A DNA stretch of 64,000 nucleotides. Source: Niastella vici. GTDB taxonomy: Bacteria; Bacteroidota; Bacteroidia; Chitinophagales; Chitinophagaceae. Positions 1 to 9,300 of this stretch are shown here, one piece after another (the stretch's first letter is position 1; each line of letters begins with the position of its first letter). The stretch covers positions 434,001 through 498,000 of the forward strand of contig NZ_LVYD01000002.1 in the NCBI RefSeq assembly GCF_002077945.1, in the 5' to 3' direction. The position numbers and the translations under genes are program-made. Under the pieces are notes generated by a model, which was given only the letters and a program-made list of their open reading frames with translations, was not told the origin of the DNA and searched no databases.

Positions 1-1436
1 AGATGTTCTAAAACATCAGTTTTACTGATGCAAAGAGTCCTTTTCCCCTTATGACATACCATTACTTTGTCTTCTTTGGTACCGCAAACGGCCAGTGGCT
101 GGGAATATTTGATGGTTACGGGATCCCCTGTAACATACACATTCGCTAAAGCATCCACGGCAATGGAATGAGCTACGGCGCCAAAACTCAGGTCTTCACT
201 TCCTTTAGCCACCCACTGCTGCACTCCATTGGTATTGTATTTTACCGTGGTATAGTTAAGGTCGCTCTGCCCCGTTACATATACATTGTCAAAACCGTCA
301 AGCGCAATAGCAAATGCACGATGGTCAAAATCGGTGCTGGTATACCTTGCCGCCCACTGCTGAACGCCATTTGCATCATATTTAACTGTGGCATAGTCTT
401 CTTCGTCGGTCGTAAATCCGCTTTGTCCGGTTACATATACGTTTCCCATGCCATCCACGGCAAGAGCGGATGGCCTGGATACGATGTGCTGGCCAACAGG
501 ACCATCATAGGTAGCTTCCCATTGCTGTACACCAGCTGTATTGTATTTAACTGTAAGGTAATTCGTTATTGAAAATTCTTCTCCTTCAAACTGAATGAAC
601 CCTCTGATAGAACTTCCTGTTACGTAAATATTGCCGTTAATGTCGAGGGCTATATCTCTGGCCGCATCATCATTGTTAACCGGGCCGTTGTACCTGGTAA
701 CCCATTGTTGGTTTCCGTTTGAATTATACCTGACCGTTGCAAAGTCATTACCGGTTCCAACGCCCTGACTAATTCCTGTTACAAACACATTACTATTATC
801 GTCCACCGCCAGGGCAATTGCCGCATCAAAGCCATTTGACGGGCCATTATATCTCGCGACCCACTGTTGTACGCCAGTTGCATTGTACCTGATAGTGGCA
901 TAGTCCATACCAGTTCCCGAACCTGCGCTTGGCCCTGTCACATATACGCTACCGGAAGCATCTACTGCTATACGCTTCGGGATACCATGGCTAATAAAAT
1001 TTGAAGAACCGTCTTCACCGTTTCCAGGGCCATTGTACCGCGTAACCCATTGCTGCACGCCATTTGCATTGTACATAATGGTCGCAAAATCCAACCCGGT
1101 TCCGCTGCCGGTACTTTCTCCTGTAACATACACATTGGCATTTTTGTCAATGGCCAGCGAAAATGCCTGATCAAGGCCATTGCCAGGACCGTTATAGCGC
1201 ACCATCCACTGCTGCACTCCATTAGCATTATATTTAACGGTAGCGTAGTCGCTTCCGGTTGCCGTGCCTGCTGTAAATCCTGTTACATAAACATTACCGT
1301 TGTCATCGACGGCTATATCGTTTCCGACAATATCTTTTGTCACCCATTCCTCTTTGAACTGAGCAAAACAAAGAACCGGGACCAGAAATATGAAAATAAT
1401 AAGCAACGACATCTTCAGAAATTCATTCTTTTTCAT
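1..1436 (-). CDS. Secreted SBBP-repeat beta-propeller protein (3' end outside window)
   Basis: An open frame runs from an ATG at 1436 to the left edge with no stop (478 codons visible). The N-terminus is a signal peptide of about 25 residues ending LCFA before QF. Seven complete units and one shortened unit of the pattern VDxxGNVYVTG, then DYATVKYN, then GVQQWVxRYNGP follow. These are SBBP repeats, which fold as beta-propeller blades and usually serve surface-exposed or secreted proteins. After the last unit, near the edge, the frame reads VCHKGKRTLCISKTDVLEHL. This CHKG...LxxHL motif is known to me from C-terminal regions of Chitinophagaceae and Flavobacteria surface proteins, so a T9SS sorting domain may follow outside the window. 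Ligand and function are unknown. Confident as a gene, moderate on family. Confidence 0.85.
   Translation of the reverse strand, partial: MKKNEFLKMSLLIIFIFLVPVLCFAQFKEEWVTKDIVGNDIAVDDNGNVYVTGFTAGTATGSDYATVKYNANGVQQWMVRYNGPGNGLDQAFSLAIDKNANVYVTGESTGSGTGLDFATIMYNANGVQQWVTRYNGPGNGEDGSSNFISHGIPKRIAVDASGSVYVTGPSAGSGTGMDYATIRYNATGVQQWVARYNGPSNGFDAAIALAVDDNSNVFVTGISQGVGTGNDFATVRYNSNGNQQWVTRYNGPVNNDDAARDIALDINGNIYVTGSSIRGFIQFEGEEFSITNYLTVKYNTAGVQQWEATYDGPVGQHIVSRPSALAVDGMGNVYVTGQSGFTTDEEDYATVKYDANGVQQWAARYTSTDFDHRAFAIALDGFDNVYVTGQSDLNYTTVKYNTNGVQQWVAKGSEDLSFGAVAHSIAVDALANVYVTGDPVTIKYSQPLAVCGTKEDKVMVCHKGKRTLCISKTDVLEH
70..1330 (-). repeat. Tandem coding repeats of the SBBP propeller
   Basis: Eight diverged copies of a unit, with the conserved VYVTG codons spaced roughly 145-200 bp apart, make up most of the visible gene. 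They encode the propeller blades and are diverged at DNA level, so this is an old protein repeat and not a recent expansion. Confidence 0.75.
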
Positions 1437-2230
1437 AGCTTATATTTTTGTGATCAACTATTAAATACAAACATTTTAAGGATGCCCCGGGGTGGTTTTA
1501 AAATCCGTACACTTGTAGCATGTTCGTTAGGGAAAGATCTTTATAATAGAACCAGGAAACAGTGTAATTATATTTACAGGTTGGTCCTTGAGAATTCCGG
1601 GTCACAATAATTTCACGGGGAGTGCATTACGTGGTTACTTCACATTCAGGGATAGAATAGAAAGCTACGCCAATTCCAGCATAATACGTCAGAAACCTGA
1701 TATAGATCATAACGAAGGTCGATCTGCTTCTGATAACAACCTGATCATGAAATGTGGGCATGTGCAGCAGCGAAAAATGCAGCCATCAAATATAAACAAA
1801 CGCTTACATGAACGAAATCTTCCATTCGCCACTCCTTCAGGATCAGATTCAAAAACTGATATCGCTCATTGAATAGATTACGCAAATAGCCTTACTTTGC
1901 AAATCACTTTGCACTTCATTCAACAGATTACTTCATGCTCATTCAAACGCATTTGCACCTGCATACTTCCAATATCTCCAATTATCCGCCGAAGAACTAT
2001 CCTGTTGCAAACCTAATTTATGGATACAAGTATCACCACAAAAAGAAATGCTTCTTATTATGCATCGATAGAAAAGTCAATCTGGGAATTAGACTTGAAT
2101 TCTATAGTTGAAAAGAACAAGCCATACCACCACTCCCCTGTCGATTGGGAAGAAACGAATAAGGAAATTTAGAAGGGCCCACAAAACCAGCGTTTTATGA
2201 ACCATTTAATATTATCATAGCAACTTCCTT
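1437..2230. other. Gene-poor 794-bp stretch, possibly decayed coding DNA
   Basis: No convincing gene. On the minus strand around 1640-1750 a short stretch reads TYYAGIGVAFYSIPE, which resembles the last strands of small outer-membrane beta-barrel proteins, but it is interrupted by stops in all frames. A plus-strand frame at 1588-1872 (94 codons) has no recognisable domain. It may be the remains of a dead gene plus the promoter of the propeller gene. Confidence 0.3.
2020..2172 (+). CDS. Small hypothetical ORF (50 aa)
   Basis: ATG at 2020 opens a 50-residue frame that is acidic and hydrophilic (ends VDWEETNKEI). It has no signal peptide, membrane segment or family I recognise. It stands alone between two minus-strand genes. 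It could be a real small protein, a fragment of a lost gene, or chance. Confidence 0.2.
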   Translation: MDTSITTKRNASYYASIEKSIWELDLNSIVEKNKPYHHSPVDWEETNKEI

Positions 2231-2992
2231 CTATTCTGTTACATAAAACTCAATATTATATTCAGTTTCACCCAGGTAACCGTATTTCCCAAAAACTACG
2301 GTCTTGGTTTCTTCGTTGTTATCATCGGCATGTCGGTTATTGAGTAATAATCTTTTACCGGCATATACAGCTTTGATGGTATATTTTCCGATGGGCACAT
2401 CTTTCACCATAAAAGTACCGGCCACCTCCTCTACAGGTCTTTCAAAAGAAGCAGCAGTGGTTCCATCAATAAAACCGGTTTCACCAGGGAAAGGAGTAAA
2501 TGACAATTTTACTTTTGTAAGATCCACATCGGCCCCAAACTGGTACAGGTCAACATGCGCACCATAGTAACCGGTACCACCCGGCCGCTGGCCACTTAGC
2601 TTCCATGTAAAGTTTCGCACAGCGCCATTGGCTTTATTAAAAGCATCACTTTTATCTGGCTCCAGGTCAAATTTGTAGGTTTGGCCGTAAGCAGTTTTGG
2701 TAAGCTGGGCTTTGGCCGTCCAGTCGCCTGCCGGGTCATCGGGCAACGACACCTGGTATTTCCCATCATTATCACTGGAACCAAATAGATAACTGTTATA
2801 CCATACGGTATGCTCAATGGTTATGCGGGCATCTTTCACCGGCTGGTTTTTGGCATCGGTAACAACACCGCTCACTATGCCTTTTTTCGTTCCGGGCGCT
2901 CCGGGATCTTTGTCATCATCATTTTTGTTACAGGCTGCTAAAACCGCGCTGTAGATGAATGGCAGCAACACACTGCACACTTTATGTTTCAT
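2231..2992 (-). CDS. Lipoprotein with carboxypeptidase-regulatory-like domain
   Basis: 253 residues from the ATG at 2992. A GTG at 3019 is also in frame but would put nine extra residues before a good lipoprotein signal, so the ATG is preferred. The signal ends in a lipobox (VLAAC, Cys about 21), followed by an Asp/Lys-rich linker typical of Bacteroidota surface lipoproteins. Residues about 35-110 (GIVSGVVTDAKNQPVKDARI) match the start of a carboxypeptidase-regulatory-like (transthyretin-type) beta-sandwich; the remainder is beta-rich and lacks a known catalytic motif. It follows the membrane protein at 3029-3679 by 36 bp and is probably co-transcribed. Role unknown; it is likely anchored in the outer membrane. 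Confidence 0.75.
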   Translation of the reverse strand: MKHKVCSVLLPFIYSAVLAACNKNDDDKDPGAPGTKKGIVSGVVTDAKNQPVKDARITIEHTVWYNSYLFGSSDNDGKYQVSLPDDPAGDWTAKAQLTKTAYGQTYKFDLEPDKSDAFNKANGAVRNFTWKLSGQRPGGTGYYGAHVDLYQFGADVDLTKVKLSFTPFPGETGFIDGTTAASFERPVEEVAGTFMVKDVPIGKYTIKAVYAGKRLLLNNRHADDNNEETKTVVFGKYGYLGETEYNIEFYVTE

Positions 2993-3028
2993 TTGTAATA
3001 ATTTTTGAGCTTTGATCACCAGCCGCTT

Positions 3029-3679
3029 TCAGGCGACCTTTGAAAGCGGCAATTTTTGTTCGGGAACACTATCAGACTCATTATCTCCGGGCATAATGAG
3101 CTGGCTCTTTAAGATCTTTTTGAAGCAATAAGCAACAACGAGCGCGGCCGGACTACTGATTGACAACCAGGTGGCCAGATCCCGCGCAATTCCGGGGAGG
3201 TTCTTATAGAAAAGAAGAAAAGCGCCCAGCCCTATAAAAATGCCGGCTATCGCTGCCAAAAAATAAACCCCGATGCATTGCCGTACCCATTTTGTTGGAA
3301 ACTTAACCAGCGGTTTTAATTGTATGGCATTGATTATACCAATTGACAGGAACATAAACAAAATGTCGAAGGGAACGAACAGGGTATAGTAACCGAGCCA
3401 GAACGCCCACGGGGTAAAAAATAAGAACGGCCAAATGCCCGCCAGGGTTTTCCGGTTCCCTACAATTTGCAACGTTTTGTTCTGCGTTCTTACGAGAAAG
3501 AAAACAAAAACAAATAAAGACAGGGTATGCATTATAAACTGCGGGGTGGTTAACAGTTTATCATGATCGCCGGTAAAACCGTGCGCAATAAGCGGATGAA
3601 GAAGCCCCAGGGCGCCGCAATAAACGGCCAGGTTGCCTGTTACCCAGTTTTTTAAAAATAATTTTTTAGCTGATTCCAT
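3029..3679 (-). CDS. Polytopic inner-membrane protein of unknown function
   Basis: 216 residues from the ATG at 3679 (an upstream ATG at 3712 adds 11 residues and is less likely). About six hydrophobic segments are visible, including WPFLFFTPWAFWLGYYTLF and GVYFLAAIAGIFIGLGAFLL, with a basic and acidic C-terminal tail. I do not recognise the family. It is divergent from the AraC regulator at 3765 (85 bp apart) and upstream of the lipoprotein gene, so the two minus-strand genes are probably the regulator's targets. Confidence 0.7.
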   Translation of the reverse strand: MESAKKLFLKNWVTGNLAVYCGALGLLHPLIAHGFTGDHDKLLTTPQFIMHTLSLFVFVFFLVRTQNKTLQIVGNRKTLAGIWPFLFFTPWAFWLGYYTLFVPFDILFMFLSIGIINAIQLKPLVKFPTKWVRQCIGVYFLAAIAGIFIGLGAFLLFYKNLPGIARDLATWLSISSPAALVVAYCFKKILKSQLIMPGDNESDSVPEQKLPLSKVA

Positions 3680-3764
3680 ATATTTTCGATTGACAATACA
3701 AAGCACCGCCATTTTACAGACGGGAAAAGGGGTATTTTCTGCCTAAAATGATATATTTTACGAC

Positions 3765-4766
3765 ATGGCTTTACAGGGAACGGTCATTCGCACTATTTTT
3801 CAAACGGCTACTTCATTTGGAGCAGCCTTCGATACACTTTGCCAGCTATCTGGTATCAGGCCCGAAGAGATCAGCGACTCCGAAAACATGGTTGAATGGG
3901 AGAAAGCGGCGCTCATTTGGGTGCCTCTGTTAAAGCTGTCGGGCGATCCATTGATTGGCCTGCATATAGGTATGGGCGTAAACACCCTGCTTCAGGGTAT
4001 GGTTGGCTTTTTGATCCAAAGCAGTAAAGACCTTGATCAAAGCCTTCAGTTATTATGCCGCTATGGCCATATGACATCGCCAATGGTTGAATACAGGTAT
4101 ACCGTCAAAGAGGAGGCTATTCTTGAAATAACGCAGAATAAACTGTGGCTAATGAAACATCCGGAACCAGCCAGGCATGCCAATGATTTTTTATTAGCAG
4201 CCATTGTAAATACCTCCCATACCCTGTCGGGTAAGCACATTGTTCCTTTACGAATTGAACTGGCTTACGAAATGCGGGAAATTTCAGAATACAGAAAGTT
4301 CTTTGGCTGTGAGGTGCTTTTTAATAAAGATACCAACCGCATAGTGTTAAGTAAAGAAGCCGTATCCACCCCTATACTCACCAGCGATCAATCGATGTTT
4401 CAGTTGTTCAACTCTATTGTAGCCAATAAGGAAGCGCTGTTGGAAACTAACAGCACGGCAGAAAATTTAAAACAGGTATTATTCATGCAGTTCAGGGGAA
4501 GAATACCTACCATTGAAGAAGCAGCCTCCGCTTTGAATATGACACCACGCAATTTGCAACGCAAACTGTTGCAGGAACAGACCACCTTCCGCGATATTGC
4601 CGGAGAAATAAGAAAAGAAATTGCCATCCAGTTAATGGAAAACCCGGCCATAAAGATCTCCGAGATTGCTGACATCTTAGGTTATTCAGACCTTACGGCA
4701 TTTAGAAAGGCCTTTAAATCGTGGACGAATGCAACGCCACGGGCAATAAGGAAGGGGCAGTTGTAG
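3765..4766 (+). CDS. AraC-family transcriptional regulator (arabinose-binding-like N-domain)
   Basis: 333 residues. Residues about 15-200 resemble the PF12625 N-terminal domain (GLHIGMGVNTLLQGMVGFL and following), which is found in AraC regulators that sense small hydrophobic or fatty-acid-like ligands. The C-terminal 100 residues hold two helix-turn-helix motifs of the HTH_18 type (IEEAASALNMTPRNLQRKL and ISEIADILGYSDLTAFRKAF). It is transcribed away from the membrane protein/lipoprotein pair, the usual arrangement for a local activator. It ends 24 bp before the convergent hybrid sensor gene. The ligand is not deducible. Confidence 0.85.
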   Translation: MALQGTVIRTIFQTATSFGAAFDTLCQLSGIRPEEISDSENMVEWEKAALIWVPLLKLSGDPLIGLHIGMGVNTLLQGMVGFLIQSSKDLDQSLQLLCRYGHMTSPMVEYRYTVKEEAILEITQNKLWLMKHPEPARHANDFLLAAIVNTSHTLSGKHIVPLRIELAYEMREISEYRKFFGCEVLFNKDTNRIVLSKEAVSTPILTSDQSMFQLFNSIVANKEALLETNSTAENLKQVLFMQFRGRIPTIEEAASALNMTPRNLQRKLLQEQTTFRDIAGEIRKEIAIQLMENPAIKISEIADILGYSDLTAFRKAFKSWTNATPRAIRKGQL

Positions 4767-4790
4767 AAGTGTAGTGTAACTTTGGCAACA

Positions 4791-7700
4791 TTAATTGCTT
4801 TTTAGCAGATCCGGTGTGTTATTATCCCCTTTTCTTGCTTCCATATTTTTGACATATTCACTGGGTATTTTGCCATACTGTTTTTTAAATTCCCTGCTGA
4901 AATGCCGCCTGTCGTAAAACCCAACGGCAAAAGCTATTTCGTTAACTGTTTGATTGCCCTGCTGTAATAGCATGGCCGCTTTTTTAAGGCGGATGAATTT
5001 TACAAATTCATTCACCGACATACCTGTCACCGCTTTTATTTTTTTGTAAAGTATGGGGATACTCATAGCTACTTTTTTAGAAAGCAATTCTACGCCGAAT
5101 TCAGGATCGTCTATATGTTCTTCAATTATCAGAGCGATCTTTTCTAAAAATTCCTTATCTACTGTATTAACAATACTATCCCCAGCAGTTTTTACCAGCG
5201 GGCCTTCAGCCTGGTTTTCTTCAAGTATATGCCTGCTGAATTTCCGGCGCAACTTTTCTCTCGAAGCCAATAAATTCCTAACATTCAATTCCAGCACTTT
5301 TGTACTGAATGGTTTGGTAATGTAAACATCTGCGCCTGTTTCGAGGCCGGTTACCTGGTCGCTTTGAGTGCTTTTGGCAGTGAGTAATATCACGGGTATA
5401 TGACTGGTACGCTCATCTTTTTTTAATTTTTCGCACAATTCAAATCCATCCATCTCCGGCATCATTACATCACTGATGATAAGATCGGGAAGCTGTTCGG
5501 TAGCCGTTATCCATCCCTGCAACCCGTTTTCACATACCAACACATAATACTGAGAGATAAACGCCTGTTGAATCAATGCGCTGAGTTCCGGATTATCTTC
5601 TGCAATAAGAATGGTGTTCTTTTTATTCCCGGCTTCTTCGCACTGTTCAATAGCAACAGGAACGGTTACCGGCATTTCTTCCGTTTGCATCACAGGTTTG
5701 GCTTCTTCGGTAACAGGCAATAAATAATTCATTCCCTCAAAATGTGCATTACCCTGCAAAAGCGTTACCGTAAAAATGGTTTTACCCTCGCCTCCATTAG
5801 CAGCAGGCTCACTTTCTACTTCTATCTTTCCTTTGTGTAACTCCACAATATGTTTGGATAACGCAAGACCAATTCCATAACCGGTGTTTTGCATACCGTG
5901 ATCGGCTACCTGAAAAAAATTGGTAAATAGCTTATCAAGATATTGCGGTGCTATGCCCCTTCCATTATCTTTTACTGAAATGCTGACCGTTCTTTTATGC
6001 ATTTCTGTATGTAGGATGATCTGTCCGCCCGGAGGGGTGAATTTAAATGCATTGGTAAGCAGGTTAAAGAATACTTTTTCCAACTGTTCCCGGTCAAAAT
6101 AGAGCGGAATGTTTTCTGCATCATGGATAAAGGAGATTTTTATATCCCTGGCCAGGGACAGTTCCCGGAAACTTATATAAATTTCCTGTAGAAACGGAAT
6201 AAGGTCATAACGGCCGATATGTAGTTTTAAATGTTGCGTTTCAGCTTTCCGGAAATCCATTAGTTCGCTTACCAGTTTCAACAGGCGATTGGCGTTTGCT
6301 TTCACCTGTGTCAATTGCTGCTGCTCAAATTTGTCTTTCTTTTTTCGATGAAGCAGTTGATCTACCGGCGTTATGACAAGTGTCAGGTGCGTTCTTATTT
6401 CGTGCGAAATATTGGTGAAAAAATTCAGCTTTAACTGGTGCAGTTCATCTTCTTTCTTCAGCAACGCTCTCAGATAGAAAAACCTTGTTATAAAAAATAA
6501 GACGATAACCAATAGAATAGTATAGATACAGTAAGCCGGCCAGGTAAGCCAAAAAGGTGGAAGTATTTTTATTTCAATAGAGATGGGCTTGCTCCATATG
6601 CCATCATTGTTGGCTCCTTTTACCCAAAAAGTATAGTTTCCGGGCGACAGGTTGGTATAAACAGCCGATGGCGTACCTGTTTCGTTCCAGCCCCTGTCAA
6701 ATCCCTCCAGTTTGTAAGCATACCTGTTTTTGCTGCTCTTGATAAAATTCAACAGCGCAAACTCAATGGTAAATACGTTCTGGCGATGTTTGAATTCAAT
6801 TTTTTTGACAAATTCAATATTCTCTTTGATAAGCTTGTCACTGCCGGCTATTTCTATATTCTCATTGAATAATTTCAGCCCGGTAAAAACAAGTTTGGCG
6901 GCGTGTTTATTTGTCTCAATTTTATCAGGGAAAAAGCTGGTGATTCCATTTAGTCCGCCAAAGTAAAATTCTCCCTTACTGTTTTTCAGGTAAGAATTGT
7001 AATTGAACTCGTTTCCTGCTAATCCATCCCGTGTTGTATACGTTTGAACCGTGTTTTGCACCGGGTCAAACTTTATCAATCCTTTATTTGTACTTAACCA
7101 GAATTTTTCCCTGTCATCAACAAGTAATCCGAAAATATTGACATTCAACAATTCACCGGATGCCGTAAAACGGGTTATTTGTTTATCCCTGCTGTTATAG
7201 CTTGCAAGACCGCCAGATGCGAGACCAAACCAGATATTTCCTTTTCCATCGTCGAGGATACAGTTTACGGCAAGTGCGGCATCCATTACCCTTGCGTTAT
7301 TACCCGATGCCAGGTACAGGCCGTTTGCTGTTCCTATCCAGATATTATTGAAATGATCTTCATACAGGCTGTTTGCCACAAGGCCGGGGAATTGAATCGC
7401 ATTCACAGCATCCATAGGTTCCAGGGTTGTATTATTTTTCCGGAAAACCTGGATGCCCGTATGGGAAGCTACCCATAAGCGGCCTTTGCTGTCTTCCAAC
7501 ACTGAGCTTATTTCACTGATAAGCGTTGCCGGATCATTTTCTTTATACAAATACCGGGTAAATGTTTTTGTATTCCTGTCAAAAACATTCAGTCCTCCCC
7601 CGTGTGTGCCTACCCATGGATTACCGGCTTTATCGAGGTAAACAATTTTTACAAGATTGGAACCAAGACTTGCTTTATCACCGAGTTTATTTTTGTAAAT

Positions 7701-8903
7701 GGTAAATACTCCTGATTGCCTGTTAAAATAATTTACCCCTCCCCCTTCGGTACCAATCCATAAATTATGCTGGCTATCTTCAACAATGCTGCTTACTACA
7801 TTATTGCTCAGTCCTGAGGGGCTGCCATTGCTTTGCAATATATTGAAAGAGGTGCGGTAAGCGTAAACACTATTGGCGCCCCCAAAATAAGTACCTATCC
7901 ACATGGAGCCGTTATTATCCTCAAAAAGACTATAAACAGAGTTCTGGCTCAAACTTCTTTTATCAAGGGCATCATGTTGGTAAGAACTGATAGATCTCGT
8001 ATCCGGATCAATGATACTAAGTCCCTCCTGCGTACCCACCCATATTTTGCCATTGCCTGCAATTGTTATTTTCCGGATACTATTATTAATAAGGCCCTGT
8101 GCTGTTTTGCCGGAACGATAGAACGAACTGAAAGTACGGGTAGCGGCATCGTAGAGGTTGACGCCGTCATTTTGCGTGCCTATCCACATACGATGAAGTG
8201 AATCTTCAGCAATCGTGGTAATATAGTTGGCATTGATGCAGCCCGCTTTGCCTGGCTCATGCCTCAATGTCTCCATTTGATACCATCCGTTGACATTTTT
8301 CATTATTGTCAATCCGTTATCGGTACCAATCCATAAATTATGCTGCTGATCCTCTGCAATAGAGCGAACAATATTTCCTGCAAGGCCGTTGCCGGTTGAA
8401 GTGCTGTAAAATGATTGAAAATTATTTTTTTTGCGGTCGGTTAGCAGATACAGCCCGATGCTGCTGCCTACCCAGATATTTCCCCCGTGGTCTTCAAAGA
8501 TGCAGAAAATGTTTCCCTGCCTTTTTCCATTTATCCATACCCTTTCAAATACATCTTTCTTTGGATCATATCTGTTTAACCCTGCAAGGGTACCTACCCA
8601 AAGGGTTCGGCGGGAATCGCAAAAAAGGGAAGTGATGTTATCATGAGAAATGCTGTTGCTGTCTTTACTATTATACCGGTACACCCTAAAACGGGTACCG
8701 TCATAGCGGTTCAACCCAATTTGCGTACCAAACCATATAAATCCCGTTGCGTCCTGGGCAATGGATAAAACCGAACTGCTGGTGAGTCCGTTTTCTACCC
8801 CCAGTTGATTGAAGTCCATGTTCTGCCCATATGTATTCATTAAAACAGAAAGGCATGACACCCCAATTACCATGCACAGCCGGGATACTGTTTTAAAAAT
8901 CAT
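4791..8903 (-). CDS. Hybrid two-component sensor/regulator (HTCS) of PUL 1
   Basis: 1370 residues from the ATG at 8903; an in-frame ATG at 8936 would place 11 residues before the signal peptide. Order: signal peptide (1-27), about 650 residues of Reg_prop blades (repeated LWIGTxxGL..., two seven-bladed propellers), a Y_Y_Y domain (about 700-790), a transmembrane helix, HisKA with the phospho-acceptor at about H834 (SHEIRTHLTL), HATPase_c with N box NAFKFTP and G boxes DNGRGIAP and GYGIGLAL, a receiver domain with the phospho-acceptor Asp at about 1145 (ISDVMMPEMDG), and an AraC-type double HTH. HTCS proteins bind an oligosaccharide in the periplasm and activate the adjacent polysaccharide utilisation locus; the divergent SusC gene starts 397 bp away. 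Odd point: the near-invariant Pro of the H-box is His (about residue 839). Confidence 0.93.
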   Translation of the reverse strand: MIFKTVSRLCMVIGVSCLSVLMNTYGQNMDFNQLGVENGLTSSSVLSIAQDATGFIWFGTQIGLNRYDGTRFRVYRYNSKDSNSISHDNITSLFCDSRRTLWVGTLAGLNRYDPKKDVFERVWINGKRQGNIFCIFEDHGGNIWVGSSIGLYLLTDRKKNNFQSFYSTSTGNGLAGNIVRSIAEDQQHNLWIGTDNGLTIMKNVNGWYQMETLRHEPGKAGCINANYITTIAEDSLHRMWIGTQNDGVNLYDAATRTFSSFYRSGKTAQGLINNSIRKITIAGNGKIWVGTQEGLSIIDPDTRSISSYQHDALDKRSLSQNSVYSLFEDNNGSMWIGTYFGGANSVYAYRTSFNILQSNGSPSGLSNNVVSSIVEDSQHNLWIGTEGGGVNYFNRQSGVFTIYKNKLGDKASLGSNLVKIVYLDKAGNPWVGTHGGGLNVFDRNTKTFTRYLYKENDPATLISEISSVLEDSKGRLWVASHTGIQVFRKNNTTLEPMDAVNAIQFPGLVANSLYEDHFNNIWIGTANGLYLASGNNARVMDAALAVNCILDDGKGNIWFGLASGGLASYNSRDKQITRFTASGELLNVNIFGLLVDDREKFWLSTNKGLIKFDPVQNTVQTYTTRDGLAGNEFNYNSYLKNSKGEFYFGGLNGITSFFPDKIETNKHAAKLVFTGLKLFNENIEIAGSDKLIKENIEFVKKIEFKHRQNVFTIEFALLNFIKSSKNRYAYKLEGFDRGWNETGTPSAVYTNLSPGNYTFWVKGANNDGIWSKPISIEIKILPPFWLTWPAYCIYTILLVIVLFFITRFFYLRALLKKEDELHQLKLNFFTNISHEIRTHLTLVITPVDQLLHRKKKDKFEQQQLTQVKANANRLLKLVSELMDFRKAETQHLKLHIGRYDLIPFLQEIYISFRELSLARDIKISFIHDAENIPLYFDREQLEKVFFNLLTNAFKFTPPGGQIILHTEMHKRTVSISVKDNGRGIAPQYLDKLFTNFFQVADHGMQNTGYGIGLALSKHIVELHKGKIEVESEPAANGGEGKTIFTVTLLQGNAHFEGMNYLLPVTEEAKPVMQTEEMPVTVPVAIEQCEEAGNKKNTILIAEDNPELSALIQQAFISQYYVLVCENGLQGWITATEQLPDLIISDVMMPEMDGFELCEKLKKDERTSHIPVILLTAKSTQSDQVTGLETGADVYITKPFSTKVLELNVRNLLASREKLRRKFSRHILEENQAEGPLVKTAGDSIVNTVDKEFLEKIALIIEEHIDDPEFGVELLSKKVAMSIPILYKKIKAVTGMSVNEFVKFIRLKKAAMLLQQGNQTVNEIAFAVGFYDRRHFSREFKKQYGKIPSEYVKNMEARKGDNNTPDLLKSN

Positions 8904-9300
8904 TGAAACAAAAATATAATAAAAATATACCTGCACCTGCTTTTTTACCGCTCATTTCACAGGTGCGATTGTATAAAACGAAAATAATCTTCATTGAGAA
9001 ACAACATCTTAGGGGGTGTTTAAAATATTCACACCAATCATTTATAAGGCTCACACCAGTTTCAATGCCACCAATGATACTTTGCACCAGACCTATTAAA
9101 ATGGATGGATCCTGACAGAAAGAACTAAATAAAATGCCATCCACTAAAACGATTGTTTAATTAAACTTAACCACATGAAAAAGAAGGGCTATTCCCGCAG
9201 GTTCCGATTTCTGCACAAGGGGCCACCAGCTTTTCCAGGGCGGTAACCATCGTCATCATCATTTAGCCAATTCTCAATTCTCACATCACAAAAACCAAAC
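8904..9300. promoter_or_regulatory. Divergent regulatory region between HTCS and susC-like gene
   Basis: 397 bp with no full gene. A -7-like element for the plus strand is ATACTTTG at 9077-9084, a weak match to TAnnTTTG. On the minus strand TATTTTTG at 8909-8916 is close to the HTCS start. The HTCS binding site should lie here. A 23-codon frame sits in the presumed susC leader (separate entry). Confidence 0.4.
9175..9246 (+). CDS. Possible short leader peptide upstream of SusC
   Basis: ATG at 9175, stop at 9244-9246, 23 codons. The peptide is very basic (MKKKGYSRRFRFLHKG...). It lies 54 bp upstream of the SusC start. It may be a translated leader, a remnant of a longer SusC N-terminus, or chance. 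Confidence 0.2.
   Translation: MKKKGYSRRFRFLHKGPPAFPGR

Noticed and set aside
1-1436. The regularly spaced repeats as a CRISPR array
   Set aside because: Units are 145-200 bp apart, diverged, and keep an open reading frame; no short identical repeats with unique spacers.
168-1610. Plus-strand open frames of 134 and 186 codons opposite the SBBP gene
   Set aside because: They are antisense shadows of the repeats (repeated CYIY/HSISIIF patterns), lack signals and domains, and the minus frame has a signal peptide and clear repeat family.
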